Of a stretch of 15,829 nucleotides of DNA, positions 8,110 through 15,829 are shown piece by piece. The DNA lies in NCBI GenBank assembly GCA_001600615.1, contig BCKK01000017.1, forward strand, positions 1 to 15,829, read 5' to 3'. Made by a program: the position numbers and the translations under genes. The notes under the pieces are model-generated. The model ran no database searches and was not told the DNA's origin. It was given only the letters and a program-made list of their open reading frames with translations. The first letter of the stretch is position 1; each line of letters begins with the position of its first letter. This DNA comes from Dioszegia crocea. Its lineage: Eukaryota; Basidiomycota; Tremellomycetes; Tremellales; Bulleribasidiaceae.

Positions 8110-10349
8110 ATGAACTCCCTACATGGGTCGCCAGACTATGACCTCCCATCTGAGGTCGTGCAAGGCAGAGACGGGAAACGAAAGCGGCAGAGGGCGGCTT
8201 ATAGCTGTACGGAATGTACGAAGGGGAAAAGCAAGGTCCGTTTGCTCCTGATCAAAGCTCATTATCAGTGCGACAGACAGCATCCCTGCGGCAGATGTGT
8301 GTCGAGAAGGATCCCTCATATGTGTCACTACCTCGTTAACGGTTATGAAGATCCATTGGAGGCTAGTCGGGATATGAAGGAACGGCTGCAGAGGATTGAA
8401 ACGCTGATCCTGGAAACCAAGTCTGCGGTACTAGGTTGCGGTCCCTCTTCCTCAGCTCCCAAAACCTCAAGTCCAGCGCGTCAAGGCTCGCCTGGCATTG
8501 GCTCCTCACAGGTGGCGGGGAAGCGAGGAGGTTTCGTAAAGTCAGGGCGTTATTATGGAGCTTCTGCCATGTCCCATGTCTCGGGCGGAGTGGCGAACGA
8601 CATCATGGATGCCTTGGAGGTAAGCTCCGGCGTGGGTCTGGGCTAACCTTAAGATCGCCCTTCCGAACCCCCCCGAGACCCTTCCAGGCGGGGATAGACG
8701 GCCGCCAAAAGAGCTGGTCACCATTATTCACGACGTGCCACCTCGGCCTCTTTGCGATCGTCTTTTGAATGCATACTTCCGTGATATAAAGTGAGCCCAG
8801 TGCAGGTGGTTGCTGACGGTAGTGCTACAAGGTATCCTATCGACCAGGCGGCATTCATGGCAGTCTTCTATCACACCTTGTGGCCCGCGCTGTCACATTT
8901 TGCCTTGGAGACGCATCATATCCATCAGCTCCCACTCCTCTTCATCATTCTTGCCATCACCACCCTATCTTCGCCAGTCTCTGCTTTCGACTTGCCGTCG
9001 GGGTCGACCGCCGCTGAAGGTGCTGAGCACAGGCTCGCAAAAGCAGAAGAGCTATTTGGCAGCTCTCGGAAGGCGAGCGCATACTCGGACACCATTTTGC
9101 TCGGTCGTGGGGACTTAGCACTCGTCATGTCGGATCTCCTCTCTGTTCGGTACCTGATTCTCGCGCGACGGGCGCCCGATGTGGCTCCCATACTTGGCTC
9201 GGCTATCTGCCGAGCACAAGCTCTGGGGCTGCACCGCTATATCCACATCGAAGGCCAAGAAGAGGTCGGAGCGATTCAGCAGGAACGACGTCTGATCTGG
9301 AGGTGGGTCTCTCGTTATGGACCGCACTGATAGAAGTTATGCCTATCATGTCGACCGTTACTGCAGTCTGCTTCTCGGTCGGCCACTGATAATCTCGGAT
9401 ACTGCATGTGACGCCAAGCCCCCACTAAATATCGGGGCGGATGGTATATGTCGAGGGCCCGGAGAGTTGACGCGAAATTCTTTCCTCATCGCTCGAAACT
9501 CCCTCGCATACCTTGAAGGGAGAATCACCACAGAAGTTTACGCATTGCGTCAACCAATGTATACGACAATCAACCAGCTTCATAGCGACCTACAGCTCTG
9601 GGCTAGTGGTCTTCCCGTTGGCCTCAGCATCCGCTCCTACGGCATTAGGGACCATCATACTCCCCTGGACGCCACGCTGGGCATGCATCGTTACTTCCTC
9701 TCCACCGAATACCACTTTGCGCGAATCAGTTTGCATAGATCATACCTCGCTCGACAGGATCCCGACAACAAATACAAGCTCAGTCGTCAGACATGTCTAT
9801 CCGCCGCCATGGACGATCTGTGGGCGCGAACACTTTTCAGCGAGAGTAATCAAGACGCGCAGCATATGAGCTCGGGCTCTTATCGAGTAACAAACTCTCT
9901 TGTCATCTTAGGGTCAGGTCTTAAATGCTTGTCCAAGCTGATCCTGTAGAATCTCGCTTCTGCTTCAACCTCCTGCCGAGACATTAAAGGCAATTCAGAG
10001 CTGCCTTGCTCAATTCGCCCAGTCGCAGAAGGGCAGCGGCAAGGTACTCGACGAGGCGACTCTCAAGGAAGTGGCGAAGGTCGAACTCCTTCAGATGAAA
10101 GCCGACCAGGACGTCGTTAGAGCATTCAGCAGGGCTAGCTCGCCACAGCCACTGCTTGATGATCCATGGGGCGCACATAACTCTACTCTCGACCCCGGTG
10201 TCCAATCTTTGCTCGACGGCTTGTGGCCATACAATGCGGATGGAGGCCCGGACAGCCTTCCGGGAGTCCTTGGGGACGAGCTGGGCGACGTAGTGGATAT
10301 TTGGGATAGTTTTGGCGTGTTGTTCGGTCTGAACAACCAGGATAGGTAG
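8110..10349 (+). CDS. Zn2Cys6 fungal transcription factor, likely cluster regulator
   Basis: Six exons: 8110-8235, 8269-8619, 8654-8790, 8832-9302, 9337-9912 and 9950-10349, giving 686 aa. All five introns are very short (33, 34, 41, 34 and 37 nt). The Gal4-type binuclear zinc cluster uses C33, C36, C43, C49, C52 and C61 (CX2CX6CX5CX2CX8C), preceded by a basic KRKRQR stretch. It is complete only after the first intron is removed. A short heptad-like segment (about 78-97) could be the dimerisation coiled coil. The middle homology region (PF04082 type) follows, with YPIDQ (206-210), LPLLFIILAITTL, LGLHRY and SLLLGRPLIISD (372-383). The C-terminus is acidic from about residue 640 and may activate transcription. 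Such proteins bind CGG half-sites. Its position among the enzyme genes suggests a pathway-specific regulator; activator or repressor cannot be told. The start ATG is the first one in frame upstream of the zinc cluster. Confidence 0.94.
8236..8268 (+). other. 33-nt in-frame intron inside the zinc cluster
   Basis: The intron runs from GTCCGT to ATCAG. It contains no stop and has a length divisible by three, so an unspliced message would still make a protein, with 11 extra residues between the second and third zinc-cluster cysteines (CX17C instead of CX6C). Removing it gives the canonical CX2CX6C spacing, which is the evidence for the intron. The donor is weak compared with the GTGAGT/GTAAGC donors elsewhere in this gene. 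Confidence 0.8.
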
Positions 10350-10734
10350 ACCTTGATCTCATTCCGCTTGTTATCAAATCAAGTGCATGAAGCGCGGCAT
10401 ATTACAACTTCAGACCTCACCGTAGTATGCGGCGAACAAGGCTCAGTCCTCACATCACCCTCGAGGCTGTCCTGTATCGGGGGGATGGACTGGGCATCAT
10501 TTGTCCTTCGTATTCGTCTGATCTGCGAGTATGCTTGGCGTCACGCTCTGCGCTATCGCAATGGAGACGACGCTGACGGTTGCTCTTCGTGCGCTGTATA
10601 GTGCGCGGCCTTCTCTCGCTTGCCTGGATACTTGCGTGATTTCGAGAGTCAAGGGCAGCTTATTGAGATTAGGCGAAACGTATGAATGACGTGATGTGCT
10701 GTTATTTCGTCACTGCTACATACGTACAAAGTGG
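10350..10734 (+). other. Downstream flank of the Zn2Cys6 gene, no gene seen
   Basis: This region probably holds the 3' untranslated region and terminator of the transcription factor. One 82-codon open frame (10353-10601) has no recognisable domain and follows the stop codon directly, so I do not call it. Confidence 0.4.
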
Positions 10735-10913
10735 CGACATGTAGCTTAATATGTAGATAGCCTCACAATTGGGCTACATAAGCTACATAGGCTACATAGC
10801 TTATGCTACGTAGCCGCATAGCTTAGGCCACACAGGCTACATAGCTACATAGGCTACATAAGTGAAGACATAGTAGCTAGTAGACAGGTAGCCGAGTAGC
10901 CAGACTAGACAGC
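10735..10913. repeat. Degenerate GGCTACATA/TAGCTACATA repeat tract
   Basis: Variants of a 9-10 base unit (GGCTACATA, AGCTACATAG, GTAGCC, TATGCTACGTAGCC) recur through this tract, in tandem around 10772-10800 and 10834-10860 and more scattered on both sides. Unit length and spacing vary and there are no unique spacers, so this is a decayed simple or satellite-like repeat, possibly from the end of a transposable element. Confidence 0.65.
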
Positions 10914-11210
10914 CCCGTATATACATAAGGCGAAGTCGATTGAGCTGCGCCGGGCTTTTGCCGAGGCAGAATACACATGCATCGTGTACCGGAGGCGGGG
11001 GGTGATGGCTCTTCTTCAGCCTGCTACCGCGATGGATTCAGCGATCGGCAGTAAAGATCGATGCGGCTAGCTACCGCGCGTACCGCAACGCGCAGACAGC
11101 CGGGACTCAAGGCCGCATAAGTATTCAAGACCAGCAGAAGTAGCTGATTCAGAATCTCGGTATATACAGAGTTGCTAAGATATATGCTGCGAATGATTGC
11201 AGTTCGATAC

Positions 11211-11510
11211 TTAGGTATACGGAGCTAGATCGGTGCTAGATACTAGAAATTTTGCACCACGTGTTGTGGATAGAATATTAAGGGGTATTCTGCAATAGTT
11301 AATATCCGAGAATACTAATCGAGCGCCCGCCATAACTGTCTTAGTTACAGGAGCCCAAGGTAGTAGAATCATAGCACCAACGAGGAAGATAAATGTAACG
11401 GCTGATTGTGAAACCGACGATACTTGGAATAGTCCACTGTAGATACCTGCGCCAGATCCAATAGCTTGGATGTCAAGGTATACTCGGATAGCAGTAGCAT
11501 AAGGATCGTG
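11211..11510 (-). pseudogene. Start-less open frame in repeat-like DNA
   Basis: A stop-free minus-strand frame of 99 codons lies between a TAG (11513-11511) and a TAA (11213-11211), with no start near its beginning. The middle is hydrophobic (SQSAVTFIFLVGAMILLPW), like one membrane segment, and is followed by APVTKTVMAGARLVFSD. The DNA includes a GAATA/TATTC inverted repeat around 11274-11291. I do not recognise the family. It could be a fragment of a transposon or membrane-protein gene, or a chance frame in a dispersed repeat. Confidence 0.3.
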
Positions 11511-11886
11511 CTAAATCGACACCAGGTCTCTCGAGTATCCCAGTCAAAGGATTTCTTGGTGATGGGGGAAGGAGGGCCCCAGCCATAGCTGTTGCTCAGA
11601 AGATCGTTGTCTACAATGCAGGGGCTAGAGGTCGCTTCGGTACAGATAGGTCCCGGAATCCAGTTTGTTCGGCTCCCCTCGTTGGGAACCGGTCTCATGG
11701 GAACTATACTTCTCCTCAGATTTGTGTCTCGATGCCACTCTCGCCAAGCTTCGCAAGCAGAATCGCCAATCTGCGAAGTCTTCCTCTTGGGCCGAGCTTG
11801 CCGTTACTCCTCGCCCACCACACTGGCGAAGTAGCCAAGCTTGAGCTAGGCATCTTGTCTATTGGCTTCCCTGACGTCTGCCATGC

Positions 11887-12150
11887 GTAATACGATGTGG
11901 GATCTGCCTTACCTTGTCAATGGTGGCGCACAAGCCTGTCAGTGGCCCAATGAGAAGCTCTGAGGAGGTTTCCAAATATCTCAAGCATTCCGCCAGGTCT
12001 ACGGGAGATCGGGGTGAGGACATGAGATGATGAAATATAGCGACGCAGACGTATTTCGCAGCCAACTCAGTGTCGATCTCACAAATTCAGCTCGAGCTGT
12101 GCTTAGCGATCTGCCAAAGACGGCGAAGGTAGGGAGAGGACGGTCCGCTG
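11887..12150 (-). pseudogene. Possible broken gene fragment of unknown function
   Basis: A minus-strand frame encodes a segment of protein-like composition (for example SPRSPVDLAECLRYLETSSE) and ends at a potential GTAAGG donor near 11911. Reading upstream, the same frame is cut by a TGA near 12083 but continues with plausible residues beyond it, so this may be an exon with a disabling stop. No convincing partner exon was found to the left, and the rest of 11514-12377 holds only short open frames. No family is recognised. It may be the relic of a gene that once stood between the regulator and the transporter. Confidence 0.3.
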
Positions 12151-12377
12151 GCATGATGGATATGGTGGGGACCTGGGATGACTCTGAAGAGAGAAAGTTT
12201 GCTCTGTTGTCATTGCCGAATAATCCTGGCATGATTTGTCTATCATCATGCACTTTCAACGTGTATCTTATCGCACTGCTTGACAACGTTCTCATCTCAT
12301 GTGATATAAGATAGCAAAAGGTATGATCCGCTTGATCGGCGAAACGGTGTCTCATGCTCCAGGAGTTCCTCTATCTC

Positions 12378-14191
12378 TCAAACCCTGTCGACCCGCTCCA
12401 CTTCCACAAAGTCTTCCTTCTTTATCTCGTTAATATCTAAGTCGCTAGCGGTTCCCGCAGCGCCCTCGGCGGGGCCGCGTATGAGGACGGCCTTGCGAAT
12501 GCCGTTCAGGTACCATCGGCGACCAAAGAGGGTGTCCATGTGCTCGATAGCGATATTCTTCGTCTCTGCAAGAGTCAGGCCGAGACGAGATGGTGTGCGG
12601 AACTTGTACTCACCAGGAAGGGCGAAGAAGACATAGATGATGATGACCGTAGAAACGATAGCAAAGATGGCGAAGGGGCCATATGCTCCAATATTTGCGA
12701 CCATATTGGGGAAGAAGCGGGTAAGGCAGAAGTTCACGAGGTACTGCATACCGATGGTCACCGACATGATCTTGGCTCGCATCCTGTTGGGGAAGACCTC
12801 CCCGTTGAGGCCAAACGCAACGGGGGCCCAGCCGATGCCATATCCAATGGCAAAGATGCAGACGGCGGCGATGGCAACCCAACCCGCCGCCTGGTTCTTG
12901 CCAGCCAGAATCCCCAGGTAAATGGCAATCCAGGCCACGCAGAGCATGTTGACGCCGGACCCGACGAGCAACATGTTTCGTCGCCCAAATCGCTCGGACA
13001 GGAGGAATGCGTATGTGAGCACCGCCAGGACCTTCATGAGACCGTAGATGCCTGAGAAGAGGTAGGCCCCGTCCGAGGTGGTAACTCCGATCGTGCTGAG
13101 GATAGATGTTTGGTAATAGGTGATCGAGTTACCGCCGGAGAAGTTGAAACCGATCTGGATGATCATGATGAGGATGAACCGGCGCATGAGCGTTTCATCC
13201 GCCCGAAGTTCCCTGTAGAGACCTGCCCACGAAGACGAGGTAGCAATCTCCTTCTCCATGTTGATCGATTGGTAGATCTCGTTGTATTCGGCCTGGACGA
13301 AGGGGTGCTCGCTCGGCAAATTGCGAATACGGACCAGAGCCTGGCGGGCAGCATCGTTACGGCCGCGGAGGACGAGATATCGTGGGGATTCGGGGATGAA
13401 GAATAGTCCGACAAGCAGGATCAATCCAGGGTACTGATCATGGTCAGCCCTAGCGTGGCTATTATGAATCGACGAACTCACTAGCTGGAAGAGGATGGGG
13501 GTACGCCATTGCCAGTGAGATGTGGCAGGAATGTAGAGGACCGCAATGTAATTGATCCAGTAGCCGAATGAGACGCCGAGCATGATGTTTGTGCTGAAGA
13601 AAGCACCCAGAACACCACGAATCGCCTTGGGAGCGATCTCGGCGAGGTATAGGGTAGAAGTGACAGTTCCTACTCCTGAAGCGTACCCCTGGACGGCACG
13701 ACCGCCAATGACCTGGTTTACGCTACCGGTGGCGACGAGTTGAACCACTGTTCCAACGCAACTGCATCTGTCAGGAGCGACGATTAGATGCAGAGGAAAA
13801 GACTTACTAGAGAACAGCAGACCCAAACAAAGTCCACTTCCTGCCGATCCGGTCATTGAACGGAGAAGACGTCAAAGCTCCGAATAGACCACCGAGAACG
13901 ATGACACTGGTGATCCAGCCGGAGATGTTGCTCTTCTCTTCGGCAGAGTAGGATGCAAGGTTGAATGTAGAGACGAAGTCTTTCATCTAGTCTGAGTCAG
14001 TCTTGAAGAAATCCTCAAGACGCGGTACGTACCGCTAAGATACCAGAAATGTTACTGGTATTCGCCCCGTGCAGCCCGCCGCCAAACGATATGATGATTG
14101 CCATGAAGAAGACGAATTTGTTCAGGACCTCCTTGGGAGTCGAGGCAAGCGCCTGCTTGTTGATAAGGGCTCCGAGACCGCCGCCAGCCAT
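12378..14191 (-). CDS. MFS transporter, sugar/quinate porter family
   Basis: Five exons (minus): 14191-14033, 13986-13808, 13761-13482, 13433-12614 and 12565-12378, giving 541 aa. Introns are 46, 46, 48 and 48 nt. For the second I used the acceptor ATGCAG at 13762, because the nearer one (CTGACAG) would create a stop. The protein has the layout of the 12-helix sugar-porter family: motif A NDRIGRK (97-103), the YLAEIAPKAIRG signature, PESPR (220-224) before the central loop, SERFGRR (352-358), EVFPNRMR (418-425) and a PETK motif (479-482). Helix 1 carries GGGLHGANTSNISG instead of the more common GYDxGVxGG, and helix 7 has GGNSITYYQ, so the substrate need not be a hexose; related fungal proteins move quinate and other acids. 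It is a plasma-membrane importer by family, divergently transcribed from the amidohydrolase gene, and probably brings in the pathway substrate. Confidence 0.94.
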
Positions 14192-14370
14192 CCTGATTAT
14201 TGAGTATCGGTGAGGGAGTGGGCGAAGTGATGCGCAAAGCCTTGTGGAGGTGTATCATGATTGTGGGCGTGTGCTCTTGCAGGGATGATATATATGATCT
14301 CGGGATGGCGCGATGTGAGAGGCGTTGCCCCGGCCTTGCGGGGCAAACCCGCAGAATTGTGGAGATCTTT

Positions 14371-14386
14371 GCGGAGCGCCTTCCGC
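14371..14386. promoter_or_regulatory. Candidate Zn2Cys6 site, CGG-N8-CCG
   Basis: GCGGAGCGCCTTCCGC is an inverted repeat with 5-base arms GCGGA/TCCGC, containing CGG-N8-CCG. Gal4-type dimers bind inverted CGG triplets with a protein-specific spacing. GCGGA also occurs twice as a direct repeat in the aconitase/carrier promoter. Binding by the regulator in this window is inference. Confidence 0.4.
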
Positions 14387-14422
14387 TAAAGCCTGTTATA
14401 ACCGGTAAACGCTTGGGCGGAT

Positions 14423-14444
14423 GAACCCGCGGTCGGACGGGTTC
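14423..14444. promoter_or_regulatory. Perfect inverted repeat GAACCCG-N8-CGGGTTC
   Basis: Seven-base perfect arms flank the 8-base centre CGGTCGGA, which itself holds two CGG triplets. It lies in the middle of the divergent promoter, about 230 bases from one start codon and 190 from the other. It could be an operator for a dimeric regulator or a relic of a repeat. Confidence 0.4.
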
Positions 14445-14635
14445 TCGCCGCAAGCTAGTAGTAACGTAAATCAGGTCGGGCTCGGCGCCAGATATTTTGG
14501 TGCCCCTGGCGGCTCCGGCTTAGCCGGCCAGTCTCCGCAGCTCGTCCACTGGCTTCGGAGAGCCGTAAATATGTAAGAGACTCTGGCCCTCAGAACCTCG
14601 TAGCGCCCTGAGCAACACGGACGACGACCAGTATC

Positions 14636-15638
14636 ATGCCCTCCCTGGCCGATACTGCGCCCCCAAGGACCGATCAGATCTGCCCGGCAGGCAGCTGGGA
14701 TGTTCATCACCACATCTTCGAGCTCGACCGGTTTCCACTGTCACCCACGAGACACTTCACTCCTTCTCCGGCCACACTATCGCAGCTCGAAGCTTACCAG
14801 CACTCGATGGGGATCGACCATGTCGCCATGTCGCACGGTCTATCCTTTGGAACGGATATGAGCTCCTTGCGTGCATATATGAGGTATTTTGACGGAGGTT
14901 GCAGGGCGTACGGATGCGTGGATATTGAGACGGTGACGGACGAGGATATCAAGCAGCTGCAATCGGAGGTGGGTGCTTTGAGACGTAGACACCATTTGCA
15001 TGCTGATAGGAAAGGGCATCATCGGGACCCGCATTGACTTTCACTTCTATAAAGCTCAGCACAACCTGGACGAGCAGGTCAAGCGCATCCGCCAATACGG
15101 CCAGCGAGTCAAAAAATCCGGCTGGGGCCTGTCCATCTACCATCCTCATCCAGAGTTTTACGAGACTCTTTCGCCCATCATCCGGGAGATCCAGACTCCG
15201 GTGGTCATCGACCACTTTGGTGGGCTGCAGACGGCATCTCTGCTTGCATACAAGGGGATCGACACGTTCGGCTTTGACGTGACTAGTCAGCCGGGCTTGA
15301 CGGCTATCTGCGGACTCCTCGCCGACGCCAAGCTTTGGATCAAGCTCAGCGCGCCATACCGGGTTTCCGAAGACCCTACGTATGAGGACATGCGCCCCAT
15401 CGTACGCGCTCTCGTGGATGCCAACCAGGACCGAGTCTTATACGGCTCGGACTGGCCCCACACACAACCCTTCCACAGGCGGTCGCAGGATATGAAGGGG
15501 ACAGATGTCGAAACACCCTTGAAGTTCGATGATCTTGCTTGGGTTCGCAAATTGAAATCATGGTTGAGTGAGGAGGAGTGGAGGAAATTGATGGTGGATA
15601 ATCCGCGAAGCTTTTTAGGGTATGCAGAAAAGAATTAG
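14636..15638 (+). CDS. Amidohydrolase, 2-pyrone-4,6-dicarboxylate lactonase-like
   Basis: Two exons, 14636-14968 and 15015-15638, give 318 aa. The 46-nt intron (GTGGGT...GGAAAG, branch CTGAT) was chosen because it joins in phase to a G-I-I-G-T-R-I-D-F strand; the nearer TAG acceptor does not fit the reading frame with this donor. The protein is an amidohydrolase-2 TIM barrel (PF04909). From recall of Sphingobium LigI, the metal-independent enzyme converting 2-pyrone-4,6-dicarboxylate to 4-oxalomesaconate, most active-site positions have counterparts: H24/H26 (DVHHHIF, strand 1), R117, Y153, H178 (VVIDHFGG), R227 (KLSAPYR) and D257 (YGSDWPH, strand 8). The second carboxylate-binding Arg (LigI R130) appears replaced by Y123 or K124, so the exact lactone substrate is uncertain. 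Other lactonases of this family (fucono-, rhamnono- or sulfomuconolactone) are alternatives. There is no signal peptide; it is likely cytosolic. It shares a promoter region with the transporter. Confidence 0.9.
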
Positions 15639-15680
15639 AGTAAAGCTTCGTACATACGAATGAATTTTAAGATGGTTGAG

Positions 15681-15762
15681 TTAGGGGGTGATTGATTGCA
15701 TGTATATGAGCTATAAGATATTTGTTGTCTTTACTTAGGGGTGATTGAGTTGCATTTGTGCT
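15681..15762. repeat. Imperfect short direct duplication downstream of the amidohydrolase
   Basis: TTAGGGGGTGATTGATTGCA (15681-15700) recurs as TTAGGGGTGATTGAGTTGCA near 15735-15754, and similar T/G-rich sequence follows both copies. It probably lies in the 3' untranslated region or terminator. No gene is seen between 15639 and the window end. Confidence 0.5.
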
Positions 15763-15829
15763 ATGTAGTAGGTACTTGGGTTTGCTACTAGTTAGCCTCT
15801 CTCACCCCCGTCTACCACCCTGCTTCCCA

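Larger units (their letters stand above)
14192..14635. promoter_or_regulatory. Divergent promoter: MFS transporter / amidohydrolase
   Basis: These 444 bases separate two head-to-head start codons. On the transporter side an ATATATAT-type box lies near 14287-14295, about 100 bases upstream. On the amidohydrolase side a TAAATATG word near 14565-14572 is the only TATA-like element. Between them lie two perfect inverted repeats, listed separately, and a further GC-rich hairpin CCGGC-TTA-GCCGG (around 14514-14526). This fits a shared, co-regulated promoter. Confidence 0.6.

Noticed and set aside
8791..9330. 179-codon open frame as a separate gene
   Set aside because: It is exon 4 of the Zn2Cys6 factor plus read-through of the flanking introns; the splice sites join it in frame to both neighbours.
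10770..10860. CRISPR-like array
   Set aside because: The short units vary and have no regular unique spacers, and the organism is a eukaryote.
12540..13055. 171-codon plus-strand open frame
   Set aside because: It is antisense to the well-supported MFS transporter exon 4, has odd composition and matches no family.
14969..15009. Alternative 41-nt intron in the amidohydrolase ending at TAG 15009
   Set aside because: With the GTGGGT donor it shifts the frame; the acceptor at 15014 keeps phase and restores the family motif.

Overview
The window looks like nuclear DNA of a filamentous fungus, more probably an ascomycete than a basidiomycete. Every real gene is split by short introns with GT(GC)...AG borders and CTRAY-type branch points. 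The proteins are typical fungal families (Zn2Cys6 regulator, sugar-porter MFS, mitochondrial carrier), and the spaces between genes hold decayed retroelement and repeat DNA. I found no RNA genes. All exon models were spliced by hand from reading frame, splice signals and recalled family sequence; no search was run.

Layout, left to right. 1-1.8 kb: AT-rich DNA with hairpins, then a frameshifted non-LTR retrotransposon reverse transcriptase remnant (minus). 1987-2818: RraA-family aldolase (plus, 3 exons). 2819-3484: gap between convergent 3' ends. 3485-6192: complete aconitase-family protein with a likely mitochondrial presequence (minus, 10 exons). 6193-6510: divergent promoter. 6511-7544: mitochondrial citrate/tricarboxylate carrier (plus, 5 exons). 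8110-10349: Zn2Cys6 transcription factor (plus, 6 exons). 10350-12377: about 2 kb of repeats and broken coding fragments. 12378-14191: MFS sugar/quinate-type transporter (minus, 5 exons). 14192-14635: divergent promoter with two inverted repeats. 14636-15638: amidohydrolase resembling 2-pyrone-4,6-dicarboxylate (PDC) lactonase (plus, 2 exons).

How they may work together (inference). The enzymes match in order the lower part of the bacterial gallate/protocatechuate 4,5-cleavage pathway. A LigI-like lactonase would open PDC to 4-oxalomesaconate. A hydratase would convert that to 4-carboxy-4-hydroxy-2-oxoadipate (CHA). An RraA-type aldolase would split CHA to pyruvate and oxaloacetate. Bacteria use LigJ or GalB for the hydration; here the only candidate is the aconitase paralog. 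It sits head to head with a mitochondrial tricarboxylate carrier, and its substrate would be a tricarboxylate. The MFS protein would import the starting compound and the Zn2Cys6 protein would regulate the set. No ring-cleavage dioxygenase is in the window.

A second notable trait is the large share of very short introns: 10 of 25 are 32-41 nt, including one that interrupts the zinc cluster of the regulator.
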